From: Chrysoperla carnea
Lineage: Eukaryota; Arthropoda; Insecta; Neuroptera; Chrysopidae
NCBI RefSeq assembly: GCF_905475395.1
Contig: NC_058342.1
Coordinates: forward strand, 529,001 to 593,000
Direction of reading: 5' to 3'
Length of the DNA stretch: 64,000 nucleotides
The stretch's first letter is position 1. Each line of letters starts with the position of its first letter. Shown one piece after another: positions 40,860 to 52,187 of this stretch. Both the position numbers and the translations under genes were made by a program. The notes beneath the pieces are model-generated. The model did not search any database and had not been told where the DNA came from. It saw only the letters and a program-made list of their open reading frames with translations.

Positions 40860-42463
40860 TTAAGCGGCCTGGAAGTACAGGGAACTAGACTTCTCAAGCG
40901 ATTCTAGCCGACTCTTACGCATAAGCGGGATAGCCATTCTTAAACATGGAATACCAATTCCTCCCTGTTTAACAGGCGTATGAAAGTATTCGACTTTGGT
41001 ATCCTTAGGAAGTCTGAGCCAGAGTCTAACATACTTGCGGACCTGCAGATCGAGCTGGTTCAATTATCCAACAGTTGTACGTCCTAGCACCCAAACATGA
41101 TAATGCCTGGGGAGTAGAACGGTTGTTAGTATCTTGATACGTTGGGTTTAAGCGGACCCTTGGTCAACTTAACCAGATCTTCTTCAAGATGTTTATCTCC
41201 GAAACGGACTTTATTGCTAATGAAGTTAATGCCGAGATAGCTCCACAGATCGAGCACAGATTTCTGTGGAAGATAAACACCCGCGAACGTGAATAAGGGT
41301 TCGGCAATATGCTTCACCTTCTTATCACGCCCACTTGCTTTCTGGCTTCTAGCGAAGGACTTCTTAGTGTTGATGTGAAGTCCCATCACATCGAGTATGC
41401 CGGTAAACCGGTCTAGGCTATCTTGGAGACCAGCAGTTGTTGATGAGATCAAAAGAACGTCATCTGCAAAAGCTACACCCCCAACGATGGTACTACCATC
41501 CAATCGAAAACCAACCTCTGGGTTCAACTGGTTTAGAGCGCACGAGATAACCAAGTTGAACAGCAAGGGTTACAATGGATCGCCTTGTCGAACACCCCTC
41601 CTTAGTTTTACATTCCTGCATATTCTTCCATCGTGCACCAAAGATGTTCGTACCTCATTGTATAACCCCTCTACATAATTGACAAATAACTCAGGGAGGC
41701 GAGCCTCTCTAAGCACTTGAAACAATGCAGAGTGGGAAACTGTATCAAAAGCCTTTGCTACATCAAGGCTTGCTATATGCAGAGATTTTCAATTTCTACG
41801 CGAGGCGACTAGCAGGCTCTGCAAAAGATACAGATTACCCGCTAAACCGTCACCAGGCATAAAGGCAGCTTGTCTCGCATCATGCAATGGAAGATTCTGG
41901 AGTCGATGCGCCAGAATTTTATTAAATTGACGACTGGCAACAGACCCAATGGAAATTGGTCTGAAGTCAGATGGTAATTTCGCCATTTTGATTTTCAGAA
42001 TGAAAATAGTCCGGGTGTTCAACATTCTTTGGTCGATTTTGGCGTTCAACAAAAAGATATTAAAGATTATCGTGCGGATTAATGGTGAAACGGTGTTCCA
42101 CTTCAATGGCTTTATGCCGTCAGGCCCAGCTGCTGACTTGATGTTAACCTTCTGGTTCTTTACGTCACGTACGTGAATAGGAGACCAGATGGAGTCTAGA
42201 GTACCTTCAGGGTGATCTTTATGAGGGAACAAACGTCCAGCCTGTCCCGGAGCACTTGGAGTTTCAAAAATAGAAGCCCAGTAATCACCGAACACAGTCG
42301 AATCGATTTGACCACTCTCAGAAGCACCATCCAGTACCTCTCTTGCGGCATCCGCTACATTGTTACGATATAGGGATTGGATCCTGCCATATTCCGCCCT
42401 TCTCTTCAATTTCTTAGATTGTCCCCGATCGTTTTGCTTTTTGAGCTTGTGGTTCGGCGCCAT
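40860..42463 (-). pseudogene. R2 copy C reverse transcriptase, fragmented
   Basis: Three frames: 42463-41789 (linker, DGIKPLKWNTVSP, FRPISIGSV fingers), 41566-41126 (VAFADDVLL palm, LHINTKKS), and 41063-40860 (KQGGIGIPCLRM thumb). Frame breaks lie near 41790 and about 41560. The palm keeps the catalytic FADD, unlike copy B, but the endonuclease is absent. Confidence 0.82.
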
Positions 42464-42700
42464 CTGAATGGTCGTTTTAGGAGCAGTGAAAGCTGCACAG
42501 AGCCAAGAATAAACTTGGTCTGAGACATCACGTCCTGCGATAGCTCTTAAGGCAATCTGCTTTAAATGACTACCGTGATCACCCCTATTCTCATCTATAC
42601 CCTCAATAAGAGTGCATAGTTGTGAACGAATCGATTCCTAAAGATGTTGGGAATTCGTCAGGGGATCCAACTCCTGAGTGTGAGCATCATGGGCGAGCGG

Positions 42701-43017
42701 TTAAGCTTCTAACGTGCGAAGTCGTAGAGCTTGCACTTCATCTTGAACCATCTCTTTGTAAGAGGCAGAACGCCTCCTATCTTTGATAGATTCAAGAGTC
42801 CGTCCAGGGAAAACTTGAATCAGATGTTGATTCATGAACTTAACCCCGGAAACCGTCGCTTCTGCTTCAGCTGCAGCAAGAAGCCGACACTCTTCTGGAG
42901 ACCATCTGGCTTTAATACGATCCACATTAACCGCTGCGTTGGCTTCAATAGGATGAGCCTTCGAAAGTGTTATAAGGTTTATTACAAAGTTCACATATAA
43001 ATTGTATAGCAGTGTCA
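42701..43017 (-). pseudogene. R2 copy C N-terminal Myb domain
   Basis: Minus-strand open region with ARWSPEECRLLAAAEAEA, followed by HLIQVFPGRTLESIKDRR, the R2 Myb-type DNA-binding domain that reads the 28S target. The zinc-finger segment that should precede it is not readable. A stop near 42701 separates it from the RT. Confidence 0.75.
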
Positions 43018-43283
43018 TCCGAGGCAATATTTTCACGACTAGTAGCACTAAAAATAATCCATTAGAGGGATGCTGACCCCCTAAGGAAGTGGTCTGGCTG
43101 TTCTTAGCCGAAAGGGATGTAATTAATAACATACATCTACAATTTGTTTCCAGGTGCCCCACGAGGAGGAGACAGCGTACCTAATCATGCACAATTAGGC
43201 AGAGGACCCGAACCATGTCCTCATGCAAACCAACTAAATATATACATAAATAGCCAGTTCCCAGCTACTGTTAACTGGACCCA

Positions 43284-43372
<89 letters not shown>

Positions 43373-44515
43373 CGTCAACACCCGCTGGGGCCATCGCAAA
43401 TCTTTGTTTTAATTAGACAGTCGGATTCCCCTAGTCCGTGCCAGTTCTGAGTTGACCGTTAAATGGCGGCCGAAGAGAACAATACGCATATAATAATATA
43501 AATAATAAAATCTACGTATACAAGTATATATTTCAATTAAATTATTTTAATTATATATATGTTGAAAAAAGTCTCGCAGGCCAAACTCGAATTCACACAT
43601 ACACCAAACAACACACACATAATAATTATGCCCGTGCATATAGAACATATATACCACCATAAGTAAATAATATCATCACATATCACATATCATACAAGTA
43701 CAATATACAGCAGCTAGATACATTACATTACATTAAATGCACAGTTAATATAATAAACATAAAATGTATATAATATGTCGGTACATGATATATGATAATG
43801 TGAGGGTACATGGTTTCCTCTCGCCCAGGCCCGGCACGTTGGCCATAATCTTCTTCCCAATCAAGCCCGACACGCCCCGGTCCTCAGAGCCAATCCTTAT
43901 CCCGAAGTTACGGATCCAATTTGCCGACTTCCCTTACCTACATTAATCCATCGACTAGAGGCTCTTCACCTTGGAGACCTGCTGCGGATATGGGTACGAA
44001 CCGGCGCGACACCTCCACGTGTCCCTCACCTGGATTTTCAAGGTCCGAGGGAATGATCCAGACACCGCCGCACCTGCGGTGCTCTTCGCGTTCCAAACCC
44101 TATCTCCCTGCTAGAGGATTCCAGGGAACTCGAAGGCTCATGCAGAAAAGAAAACTCTTCCTGAATCTTCCGACGGCGTCTCCAGGCATTTTTAGGTTAC
44201 CTTGACGAATTCCGTTACGAGGGCCCGACTTATAAACGGTTCCGCTGCCGGGTACCGGGAATAGGAACCGGTTTCCCTTTCGCCCAATTGATGTATATAT
44301 TTATATATATATATATATATATATTTATACATATTTATTAATAATGTTTATTGTAAAAAAAAAAACAATAATATTTATTAATAATAATGTATTTATTTTA
44401 TATTATATTATTAAACACATCTAACATTAACATCGGTTTTCACCTAGGGCTTAGGATCGACTGACTCGTGTGCAACGGCTGTTCACACGAAACCCTTCTC
44501 CACGTCAGTCCTCCA
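43284..44515 (-). rRNA. 28S: 28S rRNA fragment upstream of the R2 site
   Basis: Complement of the 28S middle region up to the R2 cleavage site, with cores such as GACTCTCTTTGG-type flank, GGGCAGAAATCAC, and the segments around CCGACACGCCCCGG and GACGTGGAGAAGGG. Two AT-rich expansions (about 43490-43800 and 44285-44430) enlarge it. The 5' third of 28S is missing; the fragment is fused to 18S at 44515/44516. Confidence 0.88.
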
Positions 44516-44902
44516 GGGCCTCGCCGGCAGTAAAAACCACATAAAAAAACTGCGTACCCATACACCATAGCATATGCAACACAAAGCACAATATATACAA
44601 AATATAATCTTGATCGTTAAATCTCAAAAATACATGCATATATAAATACAATACATAACACACATGAAAATGAATGAAATGGGAAACAAACAGCCGATGG
44701 GTCTTGAAATGCCGGTAAAGTACGTCTATTTAGCAGGCTAGAGTCTCGTTCGTTATCGGAATTAACCAGACAAATCGCTCCACCAACTAAGAACGGACAT
44801 GCACCACCACCCACCGAATCAAGAAAGAGCTCTAAATCTGTCAATCCTTCCGGTGTCCGGGCCTCCGGGTGAGTTTTCCCGTGTTGAGTCAAATTAAGCC
44901 GC

Positions 44903-44951
<49 letters not shown>

Positions 44952-46242
44952 TTTGCAACCATACTTCCCCCGGATCCCAAAAGCTTTGGTTTCCCGGAAG
45001 CTGCCCGCCGAGTCATCGGAGGAACTTTGGCGGATCGCTAGCTGGCATGGATTATGGTTAGAACAAGGGCGGTATCTGATCGCCTTCGAACCTCTAACTT
45101 TCGTTCTTGATCAATCAAAACATTTCTGGCAAATGCTTTCGCTTCTTCTTGCGACGATCCAAGAATTTCACCTCTAACGTCGCAATACGAATGCCCCCAC
45201 CTGTCCGTATTAATCATTACCTCGGAGTTCTAAAAACCAACAAAATAGAACCGAGGTCCTATTCCATTATTCCATGCACACAATATTCAGGCAAAATTTG
45301 GGCCTGCCTTAAGCACTCTAATTTGTTCAAAGTAAACGTACCGGCCCACCTCGACACTCAATTAAGAGCACCGCGACGGGATTGCAATGGGGGGCTGCCA
45401 CCGCTCTTAACGGTTAAACACTTACGACAAATTACATAACAAAAAAATATATATAATGCATTAAATAAATAATAACATTAAAATATACTTTATACAAAAT
45501 CTATACCACCCACCGGTAGGACGTCCCACATAACATGCTAGTTAAACAATGCGAGCATTGAACCAACAGTGTAGGACACAGATTCGACTACGAGCTTTTT
45601 AACCGCAACAACTTTAATATACGCTATTGGAGCTGGAATTACCGCGGCTGCTGGCACCAGACTTGCCCTCCAATGGATCCTCGTTAAAGGATTTAAAGTG
45701 TACTCATTCCGATTACGGGGCCTCGGATGAGTGCCGTGTCGTTATTTTTCGTCACTACCACCCCGTGCCGGGAGTGGGTAATTTGCGCGCCTGCTGCCTT
45801 CCTTGGATGTGGTAGCCGTTTCTCACGCTCTCTCTCCAGAATCGAACCCTGATTCCCCGTTACCCGTTACAACCATGGTAGGCGCAGAACCTACCATCGA
45901 CAGTTGATAAGTCAGACATTTGAAAGATGCGTCACCGGTACGAGACCGTGCGATCAGCTTAAAGTTATTCAGAGTCACCAAATTAAATGATGCAAATTAA
46001 AATTTACACCGATTGGTTTTGATCTAATAAAAGCATTCCTTCCATCTCTGGTCGGAACTGTGTTTGCATGTATTAGCTCTAGAATTATCACAGTTATCCA
46101 AGTAAATGTGGGTACGATCTAAGGAACCATAACTGATATAATGAGCCTTTCGCGGTTTCACCTTAATTTGGCTTGTACTGAGATATGCATGGCTTAATCT
46201 TTGAGACAAGCATATTACTACTGGCAGGATCAACCAGGGAAC
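44516..46242 (-). rRNA. 18S: 18S rRNA, copy 2 (3' end missing)
   Basis: 18S from its 5' end (near 46242) to the V7 expansion (about 44516). The last ~440 bases, and the ITS1, 5.8S and ITS2 that should follow, are deleted, and 28S begins at once. It differs from copy 1 at scattered positions, including small deletions, so it is probably a pseudogene. Confidence 0.88.
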
Positions 46243-46440
46243 TATTTGTATTTATAATATTAAATATATAATAATAAATATGATTTTTTTTTCTTATTAT
46301 AAGAAAAAAATATTCATATAATAATTATTTATGTATAATAATATTATTACAATTTCATTTTAAATATCAGATGGTCTCACCCATTACTGACATGAATTTT
46401 TTTTAATATCTCTATTGTCTTAAAATTTAAAAAAAAAAAA
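46243..46440. other. AT-rich flank of 18S copy 2
   Basis: AT-rich with homopolymer runs. It should hold the external transcribed spacer, but nothing is recognised. Confidence 0.35.
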
Positions 46441-46884
46441 AAAATGTATGCGTCAGTCCAAAACTAACAGCGTCAAAAGTGAAACTTTTTATGTAATTCA
46501 AAAACTGTCAATGAGTGTACAAAAAAATACATTGCAGCAAAGAAAAATTGACTGGAAATTATAATAAAAATGATTTATAATAAAAATCAAGAAAAATCTA
46601 CAGACTATCCCGAATTAATTACTACGGAAGTTTCACTTGTACGTACTATTATTTACATATACATAAAACTATATACATATACGTACAAGTGAAACTTCCG
46701 TAGTAATTAATTCGGGATAGTCTGTAGATTTTTCTTGATTTTTATTATAAATCATTTTTATTATAATTTCCAGTCAATTTTTCTTTGCTGCAATGTATTT
46801 TTTTGTACACTCATTGACAGTTTTTGAATTACATAAAAAGTTTCACTTTTGACGCTGTTAGTTTTGGACTGACGCATACATTTT
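46441..46884. repeat. Perfect 205-bp palindrome with 34-bp spacer
   Basis: 46441-46645 and 46680-46884 are exact reverse complements; I found no mismatch. The spacer (46646-46679) is AT-rich. It contains AAAGTTTCACTTT-type boxes and no coding potential. Related motifs (CCCATAAAAAGTTTCACTTT) recur singly at 47096 and 47455, hinting at a family of MITE-like elements. Confidence 0.9.
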
Positions 46885-46989
46885 TTGTATCTTCATTGAC
46901 AATAACTGAGAATAGAAACAATATACAGATAACAACAAATAATAGATATACAGATAACAACAAATAATAGAGAATAAAAACAATATACA

Positions 46990-47330
46990 GAAAACAATAT
47001 ATACAGATAACATTTAATGAATAAATAAAGATCGACATATAAGATTTAAATGTAAGTAGGTTTGAACTATTCTGTTTAATAAAAACGCTAGTGTCCCATA
47101 AAAAGTTTCACTTTAATAACATTTAATAATAAATAAAGATCGACATATAAGATTTAAATGTAAGTAGGTTTGAACTATCCTTGTTTAATAAATAAATGGT
47201 ATATGTACATTACTTTATAATGGTATATGTACTTTAATAACATTTAATAAATAAAGATCGACATATAAGATTTAAATGTAAGTAGGTTTGAACTATCCTT
47301 GTTTAATAAATAAATGGTAGTATATGTACA
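46990..47330 (+). repeat. Imperfect direct repeats with AAGATCGACATATAAG
   Basis: Three copies of a 60-odd-base motif (AAAGATCGACATATAAGATT...GTAGGTTTGAACTAT) near 47028, 47137 and 47257, separated by AT-rich DNA. No gene. Confidence 0.65.
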
Positions 47331-47523
47331 GTTACCAAGTCCCACGACCTATCTCACTCTGCTGGAGTAAATGGTAATAAGAAAGAGACAAAGGAGTTTA
47401 ACAATGTTGTTAAAGCATATGTTTAACTACGAGTTAACTCTCATGACAAAACGTCCCATAAAAAGTTTCACTTTAAAAAAAAAAAAACATATGAGATATA
47501 TACATATAATGTGTTGATTTATT

Positions 47524-48381
47524 TTATGAAGGTATTTGCAAATAATATGTAGAATAATCTAGAATATTATTGTCTTTCTTTTTTTTTAATTCATTTGGTA
47601 CTGTTGAGGTGTCTTCACCTTGTAATAAATATTTTGGACTGAACCTAGTGACTGTATGTTCGGTCTCATTATATTTTGCTACGCAATTGTGTGCTATAGT
47701 TGTCCATGCACATGTTTTATTTTCTTCATTTATTGCCCATCTTATCTTATTTACTAAAGTTTGATTAAGTCTTTCATTTAAGCCACTGGAGAATGGTGCA
47801 TTAACTGCTGTGAAAATCATCGTTATTTTATTTTTTTCTAAGTAATTTTTGAATTCTTTTGAGTTGATTCCTGGATATTGATCTGTTAAAGTTGCTTTTA
47901 TATCATTTTCCTTGAGCACATTCTCTGATAACTTAATGAAATCATATGCATTCTGTGTTTTTGAAGTTAGTATGTAAGCAAATCTTGTAAAATGATCTTT
48001 TAGGAGATGTAAATATTTCTTTGTAGATCGTGAACCGCCAAATCCACCTTTTGTGTCTATGGAAACTATTTCGAATGGTTCTTTTGCGGGACCAAGATTA
48101 GACATTAGACCTATCTTGTATTGTGCTCTTGACTTATTTTTTATACAAATTTCGCAACTTTTACACATTTTTTTTTTTATATTTTCTGAAATATTCTTTG
48201 CTGTATAGTATGGTAGTATTTTATTTTGCATTTGCTTTATGCCAATATGGCAAAAATTTTTGTGAATATTTTCTATAAGTTTGTTGCAAAATCCTTCTGA
48301 CAGTACAATTTTTTCTTTGTTTTTAACTTTTTTATAATACAAATTGTCTTTAAAAAGTAATTTATCTTTGTTGGTTATCAA
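47524..48381 (-). pseudogene. Gypsy-like integrase
   Basis: 285 codons: an H2C2 zinc finger (HKNFCHIG...CKSCEIC), the catalytic Asp of VSIDTKGG and the second Asp in TLTDQYPGINS, then GLNERLNQTL containing the glutamate. The triad spacing is normal. The stop lies in a repeat that recurs at 51531, consistent with an LTR start. A frame change at 48381-48530 separates it from RNase H. Confidence 0.85.
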
Positions 48382-48529
48382 ATTTTTGTTTTTTTTTTAT
48401 TCTCAAAAATATCTTCTAATTTTATTAAATTAACAATTTTTAATTGATCATCGTCGTCTTGTTGAGATTCTATTACTGGGTTCCTACTTAAGCAGTCTGC
48501 TTCTAAGTTATCTTTACCTGGACGGTATA

Positions 48530-49920
48530 TTATTTCGAAATCATATTGCGATAAGTAGTACGTAATTCATTTAGTTTTTTCGAAAAATATGCTACTGGTT
48601 TTTCAATTTTTGAATTATCATTTAATTGTGGTTGTTTCAATACAGCTCCTATACCTTGTACACTTGCATCTGTATATACATGTATCGGTAAATTCGCATC
48701 GTAGATCGCTAATGTTGGTTGAGTGCAGAGGAAGTTTTTCATGTATTCTTCTGATTTTTTGGCACTGGAAAATTTTTGATTGAGATAAGATTATCTTTTA
48801 TTGGAGAAATTGAGTTTTGCCTTATAATGTGACCTAAATATTGCACAGAATCTAATGCAAATGTGCATTTAGAAAGTTTTAATCTGAAACCTTCTTTCAT
48901 TATGGCTTCTAGTAATTGTGATAGATGTTTTACATGCTCTTCGAAGGATTTTGAAAAAATCAATATATCATCAATGTAGTTTACTGTGAAATCTGACAGT
49001 TTATGTTTTCTTATTATATTACTTAATATTCTTTGAAAGATAGCCGGTGACGTCTTCAAACCGAATGGGAGACATGTCCATTGGAATTGACCTTCTCGGG
49101 TTACAAATTCCGTTTTTCTTCTATCTTCGATTCGTAGAGGAATCGACCAAAACGCAGAGTTTATATCAAGTTTTGAGAAATATTTACAATCTCTTGTTTT
49201 TATTACGAGATCTTCGATTGATGGAAATGGTTGTGATTGAGGAACTATTATTTTATTTAAGTCTCTAAAATCTATACATAATCTTGACTTTTTATTTTCG
49301 TCTCTTTTGTATGCTAACGTAACCGGAGCAGCAAAAGGACTGTATGATTCTTCTATTAGATTTCTTTTAAGTAATTCTGAGATTTCTTCCTCTATCTCTT
49401 TTTTATCTTCAATTGTGCATCGATAAGGTCTCTTGCTACAATATTTATCTATTATGAGATCTATTCTGGCTTCGTAATCTTTTACTACGCCTATATGATA
49501 TTTATCTTTCGCAAATATATTTTTATATCTATCTACCAGATTTTTTATTATACCTTCTTCATAATGACTCAAGTGATTTGTTAAGACTTCGAAATTGTCT
49601 AAATCTACATGTTCATTGAAATTTATTCGGTATTTTTTTGTTTCTGTGAGATCAGTGTTTTTTTGTTCTATCTCTAATTTTTCATTTTGTGTTAACTTGA
49701 ATTTTTGTATGCAATCTAGTCCTAGTAGAAAGTCATATTCAAAATTTTCATTATTAATCATGAATACGTCTATGTATTCTTCTATATTCAATATTTTTGC
49801 TTTAATTTTTATTAATTCTTCTGATTTATACACACCATTAATTGTCTTTAAATTAACTTTTTGCTTTAATTTAATTCTGTTTTGTTTCAAATGCACTATA
49901 AATTTCGATTTTTGCCCCAA
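48530..49920 (-). pseudogene. Gypsy-like protease edge, reverse transcriptase and RNase H
   Basis: 49920-48739: FLLGLDCIQKF at the end of the protease domain, then RT motifs SRLCIDFRDLNK, KLDINSAFWS, LPFGLKTSPAIFQ and the catalytic YIDDIL, and a connection region. 48742-48530 continues in another frame with the RNase H start VYTDASVQGIGAVL. The rest of RNase H is missing before the integrase. The N-terminal protease, with its catalytic DTG, was replaced by the Penelope insertion. Confidence 0.83.
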
Positions 49921-49929
49921 TTCCTAGAT

Positions 49930-50799
49930 CAGTTTTTGTATTTTTAAAATACGTATTTTCGAATACCAAGTAGTCATCATCAGTAAGAATTAGCTAGTGA
50001 ATGTTACTCTTTGCTAATTTGGTGGCGGCCTGCACACTGTTACTTTCGTGTTTTTATAATTTATACTGTTCACAGTATCTGTCAAATTGTAGTGTCAGTG
50101 GCGCTAGCCAATCAACTGCCATCAGTTGACTAGTCTGGCCAATGAGCATGATACTTGGGCGCAAGCCCATTTGAGTATTTTTTGACGTTTAAAATAATAA
50201 ATTACAAATCAAACCTAAATTAAAAAATATAAATAAATCATAAAAATAAATAATCCTTTATTTTTATAACGTATTGACAACTTTTAGAAATTCAACCTTG
50301 ATTTTGCAATTTTTATTAAATCCGAATTTGGAATAGGTCCTTTGTCCAAGTTCATTGCTTCATTACCCATCTTTTGAATGAAGATGCTTTCATAAGCGTC
50401 TAATTCGCAAGGATTGGGTACTGATTTTAGGAGCTTAAGGTTTGATTTGTCGATTTTGTGGTCGTTTTCGATAACGTGAGCGGCTACACATGATTTTTCA
50501 ATTCTTCCATATTTTAAATGGCCCATATGTTCTTTGAATCTTGTTATAATTTGTCTTCTACTTTGACCTACATACTTCTTCAAACAATTTTGACATCCAA
50601 TGCAATATATTCCCGATTGTTGTTCCATGTTGATTTTATCTTTGGGATTTCCAAGTAATTCCTTGACATAAGAATTTCCAAAAACACAAATTCTAAGAAA
50701 CTAGATTTTGACATATACAGGAAACCAACACACACTGAAAGGTACATCACAGCAGATTCAAACAGCCCACCACAACACAAACTAGCCAAAGTAAAAGTC
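49930..50799 (-). mobile_element. Penelope-like element with 5' inversion
   Basis: The minus strand carries a GIY-YIG endonuclease (50284-50628) and a 3' region to about 49930. The plus strand at about 50690-50795 encodes the RT thumb block (LDFDIYRKPTHTERYITAD). The two halves face away from each other, as in insertions with inverted 5' ends. It lies inside the gypsy-like element, between gag and pol. Confidence 0.7.
50284..50628 (-). pseudogene. Penelope-like GIY-YIG endonuclease
   Basis: 114 codons: GIYCIGCQNCLKKYVGQSRRQ, then FKEHMGHL, and a C-terminal helix block (DAYESIFIQKMGNEAMN), the usual GIY-YIG fold of Penelope-like elements. The RT that should precede it in the same orientation is missing; a piece of it lies inverted alongside. 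Confidence 0.82.
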
Positions 50800-51517
50800 C
50801 TGTTTGATATTTAAATGACAATGCATACCTTATTGGAGACCAACCTTTATTTACGAATGTTTCGCAAAAAGTTTTTTTCCATTCTTTCCATTCTGCTTCG
50901 ATAGTAAGTTTCATTAGTGTGCAACTATACCAATCTATGGCTCTTTTATCCATAAATGATTTTAGAATTTCAATTTTTTTATTGTCGGCAGTAATGTTAA
51001 ATCTTTCAAATTTCTTTTCGAAGCTAATTATCCATTGATCTGCATTTGAGTTTTTCCCACTAAATTTTTCAATTATAAATTGTTTTGCTATTTGGCCTAA
51101 GTTTTTAGTCTCTGATTGTTCTTGACTTTTTGCAAGTAATTTTTCTAGCATTTTTATAAGTGGTTGTTCTGCGACATTGGTTTGTGGTTTATCAATTAAT
51201 TCTTCTAGATAAATATCACCTACTTGCAAATTTCCTGCTTCGTCTAAGTAAGCATTAGATAATTCATCATTTAAATTAATCCATACCTTTCTCATTTGGT
51301 GTCTTTTTGTCAGGGTATTCTTCACTTTAGTAAATGCAGGTTGTTTTATAATTTCTTTGTGAAGTAGTACTGGTTGATAATCATTCGGGACGTCGAACAC
51401 GTGGCCGTCCGGTGTACCAATTGAGGTTATACACGGTACATTTGACTTCTGATCTGCTGCACAGCGAACCATGAAAGTAAATTGCAGTTTTTTCATCTTG
51501 TCTCTTGTGAATTCCAA
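50800..51517 (-). pseudogene. Gypsy-like gag (partial)
   Basis: An open frame from ATG 51517 that has a central block typical of retroelement gag capsid: FIIEKFSGKNSNADQWIISFEKKFERF, then DWYSCTLMKLTIEAEWKEWKKTFCETF. It runs into the Penelope-like sequence near 50800, so the last residues of the open frame are foreign and the nucleocapsid zinc knuckle is lost. The N-terminal ~90 residues are unusual and not recognised. Confidence 0.65.
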
Positions 51518-51581
51518 CGAGAATGTTGTTTTATAATGTGTTGATTTATTTTATGAAGGTATTGGCAAATAATAAGTAGAA

Positions 51582-52187
51582 TTGTTTCTCTGTAATAACA
51601 AAGATTTTATTATTTTATACAAAAATTATAAAATAGTGACTTAAACTAATTATTAACCCTACCTGTAATAACAAAGAAACAACATTCAATGTTATTATTA
51701 ACACTTATGTTTCTTGATTTATTTTATAAATAAGTTTTATAATTCTTAATTAATTTTACATGTGCATTTCGTGGCTTACATCGTCATTCTGCCTACGTGT
51801 GACTTAATTCGATTCTCTTGATACAATGGGAGATCTGACTTACCGATCTATTTACACGCTAAATTCAATGTTACCAAGGATACTTCCTTACATATATATT
51901 ATTATTAATTTTTTTTTTTTTCAAATATATATTTATTATGTCATTTATATAATTTTTTTTCTTTTACAAAAGAAATATATACATGTTATTCATAATAAAT
52001 ACCATTGAATAAAAAAAAAATAAAATAATGATTTTTGTCAGACCATCACCAAATTGGTCTTAAAATATTTTAAACATTTTCTCATACTCGTCGCTAGATT
52101 GAAAGCGTCATTTATTTTTTAATTTTATTTAAAAAATTTATTTCAAATAAAAACGTTATAATAACACTTAATATTCTCGCATGGAAG
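51582..52187. other. AT-rich interval
   Basis: About 600 bases of AT-rich DNA with no supported gene between the gypsy-like element and R1 copy D. It may include more of the gypsy LTR. Confidence 0.45.

Larger units (their letters stand above)
39602..43283 (-). mobile_element. R2: R2 copy C (in its 28S site, internally rearranged)
   Basis: Minus-strand R2 with both outer ends on 28S: the 3' end abuts TAGCCAAATGC and the 5' end abuts GAGAGTCATAG. Order: N-terminal Myb region (about 42701-43017), linker and RT fingers (41789-42463), RT palm with FADD (41126-41566), thumb edge (40860-41063), then the 3' UTR. Zinc-finger and endonuclease coding DNA is deleted near 40730. A ~325-bp foreign insertion sits at about 40355-40680. 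Confidence 0.88.
47508..51581 (-). mobile_element. Ty3/gypsy-like LTR retrotransposon, degenerate
   Basis: Minus-strand gag (51517-50800), then protease edge and RT (49920-48739), RNase H (48742-48530) and integrase (48381-47524). A 45-base stretch at 47508-47552 recurs with two differences at 51531-51575, flanking the element in the positions expected of LTR ends. The left LTR is evidently short, so the ends are lost. A Penelope-like element has inserted between gag and pol. Confidence 0.82.

Noticed and set aside
43764..44205. Short plus-strand open frames inside the 28S fragment
   Set aside because: The sequence is clearly 28S in the opposite direction.
47508..51581. Full-length LTR pair for the gypsy-like element
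   Set aside because: Only about 45 bases are shared between the two ends; a full LTR could not be defined.
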